A model generated the notes under the pieces. That model was given only the letters and a program-made list of their open reading frames with translations. It was not told where the DNA came from and ran no database searches. A program made the position numbers and the translations under genes. This document shows, in pieces, positions 19,299 to 28,900 of a stretch of 64,000 nt of DNA (the first letter of the stretch is position 1; every line of letters starts with the position of its first letter). The stretch comes from Phenylobacterium montanum (GTDB lineage Bacteria; Pseudomonadota; Alphaproteobacteria; Caulobacterales; Caulobacteraceae): the NCBI RefSeq assembly GCF_018135625.1, contig NZ_CP073078.1:3504501-3568500 (forward strand), read 5' to 3'.

Positions 19299-19736
19299 TT
19301 ACAGGTTCTCGGTGATCAGCGAGACCTTGTAGTAGCCTTCCGACTGCAGCTTGTTGATCACCGACATGAAGGCTTCGTAGTGCACGTCCTTGTTGGCGCG
19401 GATCAGCACGGGGTCGTTCTTCGGGTTGGCGGAGCCGTTGCGGATCTCGGCGCCCGAAAGGTCGGTGACCAGATTGTCGAGGCTGGTCGGAGTGTCGACG
19501 ATGTCGATCTGGCTGTCGCTCTGGATCGAGATGTAGACGGGCTTCTTTATCTCGTGGGCCTGATCCGGAGTCGCCGGCGGCAGGTCGATCTTCACCGCCA
19601 GGGTGGCCGCCGGGATCGACACCATGAAGATGATCAGCAGCACCAGCATCACGTCGACGAACGGCGTCACGTTGATATCGGAATTCTGGCCGAGGCCGTA
19701 CTTCCCGCCCGTCTTTCCACCCAGCTTCGCAGCCAT
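19299..19736 (-). CDS. exbD: ExbD/TolR-family biopolymer transport protein
   Basis: A 145-residue ExbD-type protein: a cytoplasmic tip, then a single helix with the proton-conducting Asp in INVTPFVDVMLVLLIIFMV, and a periplasmic domain. ExbD works with ExbB and TonB to power outer-membrane receptors. The ATG at 19736 has GGAGAGG ahead; the frame continues 19 residues further but without support. No exbB, tolQ or tonB gene is near, so it stands alone; in Caulobacterales extra exbD copies usually lie beside exbB, and the partner must be elsewhere. Confidence 0.9.
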   Translation of the reverse strand: MAAKLGGKTGGKYGLGQNSDINVTPFVDVMLVLLIIFMVSIPAATLAVKIDLPPATPDQAHEIKKPVYISIQSDSQIDIVDTPTSLDNLVTDLSGAEIRNGSANPKNDPVLIRANKDVHYEAFMSVINKLQSEGYYKVSLITENL

Positions 19737-19902
19737 ATATCCTCTCCGGAGTAGCCCGCGACCGGCGGACCCGCATAGTTGGCGAGACTTCAATCACACC
19801 CCGCCCCCCGAAGTAAAGGGGCTCTGATCACGGAGCCTGCCGTAAGGTCGCATTGTCAACGCCCTGGGCAAGGCGGCGCCCAATGGGGTATGCGCGAGCG
19901 CC

Positions 19903-20877
19903 ATGAAGCAAGCATTCGACGCCTATGTGACGGCCGCCCTATTCGACAAGACCGGCCAGGCCCTGTTCGCCCTGGGCGACGGCACGGTCCGCACCGACGC
20001 CGGCGCGACCCTGGCCGCCCATGACGGGGCGGTGCTGTGCGCCTGCGCCCATCCCTCAGGCGAGGGGGTGGTGACCGGCGGGGACGACGGGCGGCTGGCC
20101 TGGAGCAGGGCCGGGGGCGTCGCCGAACTCGCGGCGCTGACGGGCAAGTGGATCGACGCGGTGGCCGCCAGCCCGGCCTCGGGCCTGATCGCCTTCGCCG
20201 CCGGGCGCGAGGCGCATATTCGTGACGCGGCTGACGCCGCGTTCGCCCGCATATTCGCCCACGACAAGAGCGTCGCCGACCTGGCCTTCGACCCCAAGGG
20301 CCGGCGGCTGGCGGCGGCGACCTACGGCGGAGCGGTGCTGTGGTACGCCCGCATCGCCGAGCAGAACCCGGTCAAGCTGAACTGGGCCGGCAGCCACATC
20401 GCCGTGGCCTTCAGTCCGGACGGGCGCTTTCTGATGTCGTCGATGCAGGAGAACCAGTTGCACGGCTGGCGGCTGAACGACGCCAAGGACCTGCGCATGG
20501 GCGGCTATCCGGCCAAGGTGAAGAGCCTGGTGTTCATGGCCAAGGGCATGCTGATGGCCACCAGCGGCGCCCCCGGGGTGGTGGTCTGGCCGTTCGGCGG
20601 CGCCAATGGCCCGATGGGCAAGGAAGCCGCCGAGATCGGCTTCGACGAATCGACCCTGGTGGCGCGGGTGGCCGGCACGCCGGACGGGACCATCCTGGCG
20701 GCGGGGCTGGACGACGGCCGGGTCTGGGCCTGCGACCTCACGTCGCGCCGGATCGAGCAGATCAAGGCCGAGAAGGGCTCGGCGATCACCGCGCTGGCTG
20801 TGACCAGGGACGGCGGGCGCCTGGCCTGGGGGGATGAGGACGGGCAGGTTGGGGTGAGCGAGCTGGAGGGGCTTTAG
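19903..20877 (+). CDS. WD40-repeat protein
   Basis: A 324-residue cytoplasmic protein made of WD40-like blades: recurrent strands such as VAFSPDGRFLMSS, DLAFDPKGRRLAAATYGG, GTPDGTILAAGLDDGRVWACD and ALAVTRDGGRLAWGDEDGQV. Seven blades are plausible over this length, enough for a closed propeller. No signal peptide. Such proteins act as interaction platforms; the partner is unknown. It is divergent from exbD and converges on the nitroreductase gene. The ATG at 19903 has no obvious strong ribosome-binding site. Confidence 0.8.
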   Translation: MKQAFDAYVTAALFDKTGQALFALGDGTVRTDAGATLAAHDGAVLCACAHPSGEGVVTGGDDGRLAWSRAGGVAELAALTGKWIDAVAASPASGLIAFAAGREAHIRDAADAAFARIFAHDKSVADLAFDPKGRRLAAATYGGAVLWYARIAEQNPVKLNWAGSHIAVAFSPDGRFLMSSMQENQLHGWRLNDAKDLRMGGYPAKVKSLVFMAKGMLMATSGAPGVVVWPFGGANGPMGKEAAEIGFDESTLVARVAGTPDGTILAAGLDDGRVWACDLTSRRIEQIKAEKGSAITALAVTRDGGRLAWGDEDGQVGVSELEGL

Positions 20878-20943
20878 GCTCCGCCACCCAAGACCGTCAT
20901 GGCTCGGCTCGTCCCGGCGAAGACGGGAAAATATGGCGGTGAG

Positions 20944-21612
20944 CTACTCGAACCCCCTCAGCTCCCCCCAGACCTCGAACGGATCGCGCCGGGTGCGCAG
21001 GGTATTGATCGGCGCATCCTCGTCGCGGAAGCCCATGGCCATGCCACTGAACAGCATGTGGTCCTCCGGCAGATCGACGAAGGCCGCCACGGTCTGCGGC
21101 ACGCGGGCCCAGAACTCCTGGGCGCAGGTGGAAAGGCCGCGCTCCTCGGCCAGCAGCATCACCGTCTGCATGTACATGCCGAGGTCGGCCCACTGCGGCG
21201 GGCCGAGCTTGCGGTCGAGGCAGAAGAACAGGCCCACCGGCGCGCCGAAGAACTCGATGTTCTTGGCCAATTGGCGCAGGCGCCCGGCCTTGTCCTCGCG
21301 GGCGATGCCGATGCTGGCGTAGAGGTCCTCGCCGCAGACGAAGCGGCGGGTGCGGAAGGGGTCCCAGAGGTTGGGCGGATAGACGTCGTATTCGGTGGGC
21401 TCGCCGCCGCCCGCCATGGAGGCCGCGGCCTTGGCCTTCAGCTCGGCCAGGGGCTGGCCGGCCAGGGCATAGACCCGCCAGGGCTGCAGGTTGCCGCCGG
21501 AGGGAGCGCGGGCGGCGATCTCCAGGATCTCGCGCACCAGAGCGCCCGGCACCGGGTCGGGCTTGAAGGCGCGGACGGAGATGCGGCGCTGCACGGCTTC
21601 GGTGACGGTCAT
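20944..21612 (-). CDS. nitroreductase-family FMN oxidoreductase
   Basis: A 222-residue nitroreductase. It opens [21 protein letters not shown], the FMN-phosphate Arg motif, followed by [15 protein letters not shown], and closes with [21 protein letters not shown]. Such enzymes reduce nitroaromatics, quinones or similar acceptors with NAD(P)H. The start at 21612 is the ATG directly before TVTEAV; an extra 19 residues upstream are possible. Divergent from mtgA with an 84-base gap. Confidence 0.88.
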   Translation of the reverse strand: MTVTEAVQRRISVRAFKPDPVPGALVREILEIAARAPSGGNLQPWRVYALAGQPLAELKAKAAASMAGGGEPTEYDVYPPNLWDPFRTRRFVCGEDLYASIGIAREDKAGRLRQLAKNIEFFGAPVGLFFCLDRKLGPPQWADLGMYMQTVMLLAEERGLSTCAQEFWARVPQTVAAFVDLPEDHMLFSGMAMGFRDEDAPINTLRTRRDPFEVWGELRGFE

Positions 21613-21696
21613 TGGGCAGTCCTGGAGACAGAATCTTTCGGCCTCGCTAGCATCAGGCCCCAGCGTCAAGGCAAGCGGATTGAGTCGGGGTTAGGC

Positions 21697-22398
21697 GTGG
21701 CGGTGAAGAAGGCGCGGGGCGGCTGTCTGGGCCGGCTGGTCGGTCTGGTGCTGATCCTTTTCATCGCGCTCCCGATCGGGAGCGTGGTGCTCTATCGCTT
21801 CGTCCCGCCGCCGATCACCATCCTGATGGTCCAGCGCCTCATCGAAGGCCACGGCATGGACTACCGCTGGAAGCCGCTCGACAAGATCTCGCCGGCCCTG
21901 GCCCAGGCGGCGGTGGCGTCCGAGGACGCGCGGTTCTGCGAGCACCACGGCTTCGACGTCCAGGCCATGGAAAAGGCCATGCAGCACAATGAAAAGCGGC
22001 CCAAGAAGATCCGCGGCGGCTCGACCATCAGCCAGCAGACGGCCAAGAACGTGTTCCTGTGGCCGGGCCGCGACTATGTGCGCAAGGGGTTAGAGGCCGG
22101 CTACACGGTGCTGATCGAGACCGTGTGGGGCAAGCGGCGGATCATGGAGGTCTATCTCAACGTGATCGAGTTCGGCCCCGGGATCTATGGCGCCGAGGCG
22201 GCCAGCCAGCGGTTCTTCCACGAGCCCGCCTCGGCCCTGACCCCCGCCCAGGCGGCGCAGCTGATCGTGGTGCTGCCCAGGCCCCTGAAATGGAACGCCG
22301 AGGCGCCGGGGCGCTATGTGGCCAAGCGCTCGCGGGTGATCGGCGGGCGCATCGGCACGGTGCGCGAGGATGATCTGGCGGGGTGCGTGCTGGATTAG
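21697..22398 (+). CDS. mtgA: monofunctional peptidoglycan glycosyltransferase MtgA
   Basis: MtgA polymerises lipid II into glycan strands at the outer face of the inner membrane. The 233-residue protein has one N-terminal membrane helix (about 14-34) and the GT51 domain with the catalytic Glu in [13 protein letters not shown], then [29 protein letters not shown] and [16 protein letters not shown]. There is no transpeptidase domain. I start at GTG 21697, which places a positively charged VKKARGG before the helix; the long open frame upstream overlaps the nitroreductase gene antisense and is not coding. Confidence 0.92.
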   Translation: MAVKKARGGCLGRLVGLVLILFIALPIGSVVLYRFVPPPITILMVQRLIEGHGMDYRWKPLDKISPALAQAAVASEDARFCEHHGFDVQAMEKAMQHNEKRPKKIRGGSTISQQTAKNVFLWPGRDYVRKGLEAGYTVLIETVWGKRRIMEVYLNVIEFGPGIYGAEAASQRFFHEPASALTPAQAAQLIVVLPRPLKWNAEAPGRYVAKRSRVIGGRIGTVREDDLAGCVLD

Positions 22399-22429
22399 GG
22401 GGCAGGCAAGCCCGGATTCTCATTTAAAT

Positions 22430-22554
22430 CCGCTCATCCCGGCGAATGCCGGGAACCAGATCATATGGCTCAGACATCGGTCCGTTTGCACAGGGGCGAT
22501 TCCCAAATGCCAGCACTCTGTCAACTGGTTCCCGGCATTCGCCGGGATGAGCGG
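22430..22554. repeat. palindromic intergenic repeat, family C, copy 2
   Basis: Left arm CCGCTCATCCCGGCGAATGC then CCGGGAACCAGATCATATGG; right arm ACTGGTTCCCGGCATTCGCC then GGGATGAGCGG. Same family as 13851-13962. It lies between mtgA and asd. Confidence 0.9.
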
Positions 22555-22649
22555 GGTGGGGGCGAGGCAAAATGTTGCGCTGCGGCGCCTTGTAACGCCC
22601 CGTTCGAGGGCGTATCTCCCCCGAACTCTGTTTCAAGCCAAGGAGATGC

Positions 22650-23681
22650 ATGATGGGTTACCGGGTGGCCGTTGTCGGCGCCACGGGCAATGTGGGCCGC
22701 GAAATGTTGGCGATCCTCGAGGATGTGAACTTCCCCGTGGACGAAATTTACGCCGTGGCCTCGCGCAACTCCATCGGCGTCGAAGTCAACTACGCGGACA
22801 AACGCATTTATTGCCAGGCGATCGACGACTTCGACTTCTCCAAGGTCGACGTGGTGCTGATGTCGGTGTCGGGCGCGTTCTCCAAGGAATGGTCGCCCAA
22901 GATCGGCAAGCAGGGCCCGATCGTGATCGACAATTCGTCGGCCTGGCGCATGGACCCCGACGTGCCGCTGATCGTGCCGGAGGTGAACCCGGACGACGCG
23001 TCTCTGGCGCGGCGCAAGAACATCATCGCCAACCCGAACTGCTCGACCGCCCAGCTGGTGGTGGCTTTGAAGCCGCTGCACGACGCGGCCAAGATCAAGC
23101 GGGTGGTGGTCTCGACCTATCAGTCGGTGTCCGGCGCGGGCAAGGCCGGCGTCGACGAGCTGTGGGACCAGACCAAGGCCGTCTTCACCCTCGGCCCGAC
23201 GGAGCCGAAGAAGTTCCCCAAGCAGATCGCCTTTAACGTCATCCCCTTCATCGGGTCGTTCAACGACGACGGCTATACCGACGAAGAGGCCAAGATGTGG
23301 AACGAGACGCACAAGATGATCGATCCGGCGATCAAGCTGACGGTCACCTGCGTGCGCGTGCCGGTGTTCGTCGGCCATTCGGAATCGGTGAACATCGAGT
23401 TCGAGACCCCGCTGGACGAGGACGAGGCCCGCGAGATCCTGCGCGACGCCCCCGGCGTGCTGGTGGTCGATAAGCGGGACGACAAGGGCTACATCACGCC
23501 CAAGGAGGCCCAGGGCGAATTCGCAGTCTATGTCTCGCGCATCCGCAACGACCACTCGGCCCCCAACTGCCTGAACATGTGGGTGGTGTCGGACAACCTG
23601 CGCAAGGGCGCGGCCCTGAACGCCGTGCAGATCGCCCAGCTGTTGCACGAACGCGGCATGCTGGAAAGGGCCCACGCCTGA
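22650..23681 (+). CDS. asd: aspartate-semialdehyde dehydrogenase
   Basis: Asd reduces aspartyl phosphate to aspartate semialdehyde, the branch point to lysine/diaminopimelate, threonine and methionine. The 343-residue protein has VVGATGNVGREML for NADP, the catalytic Cys131 in NPNCSTAQ, and His243 in VFVGHSES. AAGGAG lies 6 bases before the first of two tandem ATG codons (22650 and 22653). The TGA stop overlaps the ATG of rarD by one base, so the two are probably co-translated. Confidence 0.96.
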   Translation: MMGYRVAVVGATGNVGREMLAILEDVNFPVDEIYAVASRNSIGVEVNYADKRIYCQAIDDFDFSKVDVVLMSVSGAFSKEWSPKIGKQGPIVIDNSSAWRMDPDVPLIVPEVNPDDASLARRKNIIANPNCSTAQLVVALKPLHDAAKIKRVVVSTYQSVSGAGKAGVDELWDQTKAVFTLGPTEPKKFPKQIAFNVIPFIGSFNDDGYTDEEAKMWNETHKMIDPAIKLTVTCVRVPVFVGHSESVNIEFETPLDEDEAREILRDAPGVLVVDKRDDKGYITPKEAQGEFAVYVSRIRNDHSAPNCLNMWVVSDNLRKGAALNAVQIAQLLHERGMLERAHA

Positions 23682-24592
23682 TGAGCCAGCCCTCCGCGCC
23701 GGCTCCGGCGCGGGGGGCGCTGATCGCCGGGATCGCCTGCTACACCCTCTGGGGCGTCCTGCCGCTCTATCTGCGCGCCGTGGCCCAGGCCGGCGCCAGC
23801 CCGCTGGAGATCATCGCCCATAGAGCCGCCTGGTCGGCGCCCTGGGCCGGGGCGCTGGTGCTGCTGGCCGGCCAGCGCCGCCAGGTGGCGCAGGTGTTCG
23901 CCACGCCGCGCACCCTGGGCCTTCTGACCCTTTCGGCGCTGCTGATCGCCGGCAACTGGGGGCTGTTCGTGTGGGCGGTGGCCAATGGCCACATCATGGA
24001 ATCCAGCCTCGGCTACTACATCAACCCGCTGCTCAACATGGCCATGGGCGCGGTGCTGTTCCGCGAGCGGCTCGACCTGTTCGGCAAGACCGCCATCGGC
24101 CTCGCCGCCGCCGGGGTGCTGGTCCAGGGCGTCGCCCTCGGCCATCCGCCGATGATCTCCCTGGCCCTGGCCTTCAGTTTCGGCTTCTACGGCCTGATCC
24201 GCAAACAGGTCGCCGCCGAGGCCCAGACCGGCCTGTTCGTCGAGTGCCTGGTGCTGCTGGTCCCGGCCGTGGGCTATATCGCCTGGCTGCAGACCCATGG
24301 CGCCGGCCACTTCTTCGCGTCCCCCGGCATGACCGCACTTCTGGCCTTCGCCGGCCCGGCGACTGTCGTGCCCCTGGCCCTGTTCGCCTGGGCGGCGCGG
24401 CGGTTGCCGCTTTCGACCGTAGGCTTTTTGCAGTTCATCGGCCCGACCATGCAGTTCATCATCGGGGCCGAGGGCGGCGAGCGCCTGACGCCGGTCATGG
24501 TCGCCTCGTTCAGCCTGATCTGGCTGGGGGTCCTGGTGTTCGTCACCGGCGCCTGGCGCGCCAGCCGGCGGGTGGAGTGGCGGGAGGCCTAG
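23681..24592 (+). CDS. rarD: EamA-family transporter RarD
   Basis: A 303-residue drug/metabolite-superfamily transporter with about ten hydrophobic helices, typical of RarD: YTLWGVLPLYLRAVAQAG..EIIAHR, NWGLFVWAVANGHIMESSLGYYINPL, and the end STVGFLQFIGPTMQF. RarD is named from a chloramphenicol-sensitivity locus; its physiological substrate is not established. It starts inside the asd stop codon and overlaps the convergent hydrolase gene by 4 bases. Confidence 0.9.
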   Translation: MSQPSAPAPARGALIAGIACYTLWGVLPLYLRAVAQAGASPLEIIAHRAAWSAPWAGALVLLAGQRRQVAQVFATPRTLGLLTLSALLIAGNWGLFVWAVANGHIMESSLGYYINPLLNMAMGAVLFRERLDLFGKTAIGLAAAGVLVQGVALGHPPMISLALAFSFGFYGLIRKQVAAEAQTGLFVECLVLLVPAVGYIAWLQTHGAGHFFASPGMTALLAFAGPATVVPLALFAWAARRLPLSTVGFLQFIGPTMQFIIGAEGGERLTPVMVASFSLIWLGVLVFVTGAWRASRRVEWREA

Positions 24593-25719
24593 ATCGCCTC
24601 GTAGGCCGCTTCGATCAACCGCTTGGCTCTGGGGTCGCCCACCAGCACGGCGGACTGGCGGTTCATCACATAGGCGCCCGAGACGCCGGTCTCCGGGTCG
24701 GCGAAGGCGCAGCTGCCGCCCCAACCGTAGTGGCCGAAGGTCTCAGGCCCGAAACCGAACACGTTCAGCCCCTCGTTGCGCATCAGCCCGGCGCCCCAGG
24801 CGATGTCATAGGGCAGGACGAGGTCGCGGCCGTGGATGCGTTTGCGTGCGGCTGCTGCGGCCACGCCGGGGGCCAGCACCGCCTGGCCGTCCAGCCGGCC
24901 GTCATTGGCGAAGGCGGCCATCAGCCGGGCCAGGGCCGGGGCGGTGGCATGGCCGTTGGCCGAGGGGATCTCGGCTCGCCGCCAGTCGGCGCCGCTGCGG
25001 CCGCCGGGCGAAGACCACTTCTCCAGGAAGGCGGCCTTCTTGGCCGGCGTGATCTCGCCGAGGTCCGGCGCGGCGGGCGGCCGCCTCAGGTCGGCGCAGC
25101 GGCCGTGTTCGCTGTCCGGCAGGCCGATCCAGAGGTCGAGGCCGAAGGGTTGGGCGAGGTCTTCGCGCAGGGCCGTCCCCATGGTGCGGCCATCCACCCT
25201 GCGGAAGATCTCGCCGGCCAGGTAGCCATAGGTCACCGGGTGATAGCCGCTGGCGCTGCCCGGCGGCCAAAGCGGCGCCAGGGCGGCCAGGGCGGCGCAG
25301 AGGCCGTCCCAGTCGAACCACAGGGTCGGGTCGATCGGCTGGACAAATCCCGGCAGGCCGGCCTGGTGCGACAAGGCCTGCTCCACCGTCACCGCGCCCT
25401 TGCCGTGGGCGGCGAACTCGGGCCAGAGCTCGGCCACCGGCGTCGCATAGTCCAGCCGCCCCTGGCTCACCAGCCGCGCCACCATCAGGGCCGCCACCGC
25501 CTTGGTGGTGGAGAAGACCGGGGTCAGGGTGTCGGGGCCGAAGGGCTGCTGGCCGGCGCGGTCGCGGATCCCGGCCCAGAGATCGACCACCACCTGGCCC
25601 TCGAGCGCCAGGGCGAAGCGCGCGCCCTGCTCCTGGCCTTCGGCGAAATTGGCGGCGAAGGCCTCGCGCACGGGCTCGAACTGGGGCGGGCAGGTCCCGA
25701 AGATTTCAGTCTCGCTCAT
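24589..25719 (-). CDS. class C beta-lactamase-like serine hydrolase
   Basis: A 376-residue beta-lactamase/penicillin-binding-like serine hydrolase. The nucleophile motif is FSTTKAVAALM (Ser70, Lys73), followed by the LLS-HQAGLPGF-like segment (QALSHQAGLPGF) and a Tyr in TYGYLAGEIFRRV; the usual KTG-type motif is replaced by HYGWGG near the end. No signal peptide, so it is probably a cytoplasmic esterase (EstB-type) rather than a beta-lactamase. It starts 4 bases after the pdxY stop. Confidence 0.85.
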   Translation of the reverse strand: MSETEIFGTCPPQFEPVREAFAANFAEGQEQGARFALALEGQVVVDLWAGIRDRAGQQPFGPDTLTPVFSTTKAVAALMVARLVSQGRLDYATPVAELWPEFAAHGKGAVTVEQALSHQAGLPGFVQPIDPTLWFDWDGLCAALAALAPLWPPGSASGYHPVTYGYLAGEIFRRVDGRTMGTALREDLAQPFGLDLWIGLPDSEHGRCADLRRPPAAPDLGEITPAKKAAFLEKWSSPGGRSGADWRRAEIPSANGHATAPALARLMAAFANDGRLDGQAVLAPGVAAAAARKRIHGRDLVLPYDIAWGAGLMRNEGLNVFGFGPETFGHYGWGGSCAFADPETGVSGAYVMNRQSAVLVGDPRAKRLIEAAYEAI

Positions 25720-25723
25720 CAGG

Positions 25724-26572
25724 TCAGACCAGCCTTTCGATACGCACATTGGACGAGGCCTGGCGCAGGCGCGGCCCCATGGCCACCACCGGCAGTTCGC
25801 TGGCGGCCCAGGCCTCGGCGGCCGCCACCGTCTCATAGACGGCCCCCACCGCCCGGGCCATGGCGTAGGAGATCGGCTGGTCCTCGACCAGGGCGGCGGC
25901 GAAGAGGGCGGTGAGCAAATCGCCCACGCCATTGGGCGCCTTGGCCAGGCGGGCGTGGGCGGCGACCCAGGCCTCCGGCCCGTCGGCATAGACAACCGCC
26001 AGGTCAGAGCCGTGGCGCACGGAAGAGACCAGGGACGGCTTGCCGACCACCCGCCCGGCCGCCCGGGCTGCGCGGGCGTCGCGCACCGGGGTGCCGGTCA
26101 GGCGCTGCATCTCCCAGGCGTTGGGGGTGATCAGGTCGGCGCGCGGAACCAGCTCGGTCACCAGGGCCTCGGCCACCTCGGCGTTGACATAGAGGCCCTT
26201 GTCGTCGTCGCCCATGATCGGGTCGACAATGATCCGCGGCTTCTTGGCGTAGGCTCCGCCGCGATCGGCGGCGCGGATGCGGTCGATGGCGGCGGCGGCG
26301 GCGCGCACCTGGGCGCCGTTGGCGAAATAGCCGGTGATGACCAGGTCGACCACGCCGAACAGGCCGTTGGCCTCGACCCCGTCCAGGACCCCCTGGAAGG
26401 TGTCCAGCCGCACCGGATCTCCGCCCGGCGCGCCCCAGCCCGGGTGGCGGCCGAACAGCACGGTCGGGACCAGCACCGGGTCGATCTTCAGCTGCGACAG
26501 GGCCAGGGCCTGGACGAACCCGCCCACGCGGCTCGAGGCGACGTGGCTGGACAGGATCAGGGCGAGGGGCAT
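25724..26572 (-). CDS. pdxY: pyridoxal kinase PdxY
   Basis: A ribokinase-fold kinase of 282 residues that phosphorylates pyridoxal for PLP salvage. Features: LSSHVASSRVGG at the N-terminus, the ATP/Mg segment VDPIMGDDDKGLYV, and the anion-hole/catalytic Asp in GVGDLLTALFAAAL. The latter lacks the Thr of the common GTGD but Asp is present. Coding for the serine hydrolase continues 4 bases after the stop, so they form an operon. Confidence 0.9.
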   Translation of the reverse strand: MPLALILSSHVASSRVGGFVQALALSQLKIDPVLVPTVLFGRHPGWGAPGGDPVRLDTFQGVLDGVEANGLFGVVDLVITGYFANGAQVRAAAAAIDRIRAADRGGAYAKKPRIIVDPIMGDDDKGLYVNAEVAEALVTELVPRADLITPNAWEMQRLTGTPVRDARAARAAGRVVGKPSLVSSVRHGSDLAVVYADGPEAWVAAHARLAKAPNGVGDLLTALFAAALVEDQPISYAMARAVGAVYETVAAAEAWAASELPVVAMGPRLRQASSNVRIERLV

Positions 26573-26623
26573 GCGCCCCTTATCGCAGAGCCTGTCGCGA
26601 AGTCACCCCGCAAGGCGCGGGGA

Positions 26624-28588
26624 TCAAAACTCCTCCCACGCGTCGGCTTTGGCGGCTGTGGCCAGGTTGGAGCGGGCGAAGCTGGCGGCGCGGCCCTGGG
26701 CGGCGTGGACCGGATTGGCGGCGGACCTGCGGGGCGCCGCGGCCGCGCGCTGCGACCGGCCGCCGACCTGGAAGCCCTGCATCAGGCCCGCCAGCGACTG
26801 CGCCTCATTGGCCAGGCTGTGGCTGGCGGCGGTGGACTCCTCGACCATGGCGGCGTTCTGCTGGGTCATCTGGTCCATCTGGTTGACGGCGGTGTTGACC
26901 TGGGAAAGGCCGGTGGCCTGTTCCTGGGTGGAGTGGGTGATCTCCTCGACGATGGCGTTGATCTCGGCCACCTGGTCGGTGATGCGGCGCAGGGCCTCGC
27001 CGGCCTCGCCCACCAGCTGCACGCCCTGGCCGACTTCGCCGGCGGAGGCGGTGATCAGGCCCTTGATCTCCTTGGCCGCGTCGGCCGAGCGCTGGGCCAG
27101 GGCCCGCACTTCCTGGGCCACGACGGCAAAGCCGCGGCCAGCCTCGCCCGCCCGGGCCGCCTCGACCCCGGCGTTGAGGGCCAGAAGGTTGGTCTGGAAG
27201 GCGATCTCGTCGATCACCCCGATGATCTGGCTGATCTGGCTGGAGGAGCGTTCGATGGCGCTCATGGCCTTGACCGCGCCTTCCACCACCTCGCCGGAGG
27301 CCTCGGCGTCGCCCTTGGCCTTGGCCACCACGCTTCGGGCGTGCTGGGCGCCCTCGGCGGTCTTCTTCACCGTGGCGGTGATCTCGTCCAGGGCCGCGGC
27401 GGTTTCTTCCAGGCTGGCCGCCTGCTGCTCGGTGCGGCGGGACATGTCGTCGGCGGCCTGGGTGATCTGGCCGGCGCCGGAGCTGATCGCCTGGGCCGAG
27501 CCGACCACCTGGCCGACCGCGCCCTCGAGCTTGGCCACGGCGGCGTTGAAGTCGTGGCGCAGCTTTTCGTATTCGCCGGTGAAGGCGGCGTCGATGCGAT
27601 GGGTCAGGACCCCGTCGGCCAGGGCGCCCAGGCCGGACGCCAGGGCCTCGACCACCTTGGCCAGTTCGGCGGCCCGGGCGGCGCGCTCGCGCTCGGCGGC
27701 CCGGCGCTCGGCCTCGGACTGGTCGCGCAGGCCCGCGGCCTCGGCCTCCATGGCCTCGGCCTTCAGGGCATTGTCCTTGAACACCTGCACCGCCTTGGCC
27801 ATGGCCCCGACCTCGTCGGCGCGCTCCTGGCCCTCGATCACCACCTTCAGGTCGCCATTGGCCAGGGCCTTCATCCGCTCGCCGACCTTGACCAGCGGCC
27901 CCGAGACCTTGGCGCCGACGATCCAGGCCGAGATGCCGAGCCCGCCCAGGATCGACAACAGCCCCAGGCCGATCATCATGGCGATGGTCTGCTGCGACTG
28001 GCGCTTCAGCGTCTCGACGATGGCGTCGTTGCGGGCTTCCTCCGCGTGGTTGAAGGCCAGGGTCTTGGCCGAGAAATCACCCAGGGCGGCGTCCAGGTCC
28101 TCCAACTCGCGCGCGGCCTGGGCCATCTGGTCGAGGTCCTTGGACGACAGCTTGGAGCCGACCGCCAGCCCCGGAATGGAGTCACCGATCGCCTTGGGCG
28201 CCTGGGCCTTCTCATAGAGGGCGTCGAACTGCTGCTTGAAGGCCTCGAAATCCTCGGCCTTGGCGGGATTGAGCTGTGCAGCCTCGTCCAGGGCCTGGTC
28301 GCCCTTCTTCCGGGCGCCGGCGAAATCCGTCCGGACCTTCTTGGCGCGCGGATCGGCGGGGTCGTAGACCACGGTGGCGTAGACGTCGCGGTCGAACTCG
28401 CCGGCGATGCGGACGGCGCGGTTGAGGCGCAGGATGGACGGGTCGGCGCTGCCGGTGATCTCGCCATAGCGGCGGGTGAGGTCGTTCAGCCTGACGACGC
28501 CGACCGAGACCACGCAGGCGAACACCGCGGCCATGCCGACCAGCGGGATCAGGACCTTGGTCCGCAGTTTCAGGTCGTCGAAGCTCAT
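26624..28588 (-). CDS. methyl-accepting chemotaxis protein
   Basis: A 654-residue chemoreceptor. Membrane helices at 11-33 and 201-225 enclose a periplasmic domain of about 165 residues that is mostly helical (four-helix-bundle type). HAMP follows (about 226-280), then a second HAMP-like segment ([21 protein letters not shown]) and the signalling domain with the tip [13 protein letters not shown]. Methylation stretches Q/E-rich flank it ([20 protein letters not shown]). The C-terminus ends DAWEEF, resembling the WEEF tail of Caulobacter chemoreceptors. GAGAGG stands ahead of the ATG. A CCCCGC/GCGGGG hairpin (26606-26622) directly follows the stop. Ligand unknown. Confidence 0.93.
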   Translation of the reverse strand: MSFDDLKLRTKVLIPLVGMAAVFACVVSVGVVRLNDLTRRYGEITGSADPSILRLNRAVRIAGEFDRDVYATVVYDPADPRAKKVRTDFAGARKKGDQALDEAAQLNPAKAEDFEAFKQQFDALYEKAQAPKAIGDSIPGLAVGSKLSSKDLDQMAQAARELEDLDAALGDFSAKTLAFNHAEEARNDAIVETLKRQSQQTIAMMIGLGLLSILGGLGISAWIVGAKVSGPLVKVGERMKALANGDLKVVIEGQERADEVGAMAKAVQVFKDNALKAEAMEAEAAGLRDQSEAERRAAERERAARAAELAKVVEALASGLGALADGVLTHRIDAAFTGEYEKLRHDFNAAVAKLEGAVGQVVGSAQAISSGAGQITQAADDMSRRTEQQAASLEETAAALDEITATVKKTAEGAQHARSVVAKAKGDAEASGEVVEGAVKAMSAIERSSSQISQIIGVIDEIAFQTNLLALNAGVEAARAGEAGRGFAVVAQEVRALAQRSADAAKEIKGLITASAGEVGQGVQLVGEAGEALRRITDQVAEINAIVEEITHSTQEQATGLSQVNTAVNQMDQMTQQNAAMVEESTAASHSLANEAQSLAGLMQGFQVGGRSQRAAAAPRRSAANPVHAAQGRAASFARSNLATAAKADAWEEF

Positions 28589-28900
28589 GGCGATCGCCTC
28601 TCGCTGATTTTCATCATGTTCCGGCCCGAACCCGGCCTGGATCAGGTGTTTCCTCGCCCGCCAGGCTTTCCCCGCGCTTAACGATGATCTCGCGGGACCT
28701 GGGTTCAGGGCGGTCGGCGGGCCGCCGACGGTACCTGAAGACCGGATTTCGGCTTATGGTTTCAGGGTTTGCCGCGCCGCCTCGGACATTGCGTCGCACC
28801 CCGGCCCGAAGGCGTGTGGCACAGGGTCCGAGGCCGCCGGCCGCGAGAAGCGAAAGCCCTCGCTACCGGAACGGTAACATCCGGCGGTTAGGGTGGCCGG
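28589..28900. other. intergenic region between divergent genes
   Basis: About 310 bases separate the chemoreceptor from the TPR gene. I see no coding frame with support. It contains a 7-bp perfect hairpin (GTCGGCG at 28713-28719, CGCCGAC at 28723-28729). It should hold both promoters, but I could not name one with confidence. Confidence 0.4.

Noticed and set aside
25500-28680. Long plus-strand open frame across pdxY and the chemoreceptor gene
   Set aside because: Opposite strand of two well-supported genes; shadow of high-GC codon bias.
28800-28900. Promoter motifs for the chemoreceptor or TPR gene, such as sigma-54 TGGCAC
   Set aside because: TGGCAC is present but no TTGC partner at the right spacing.
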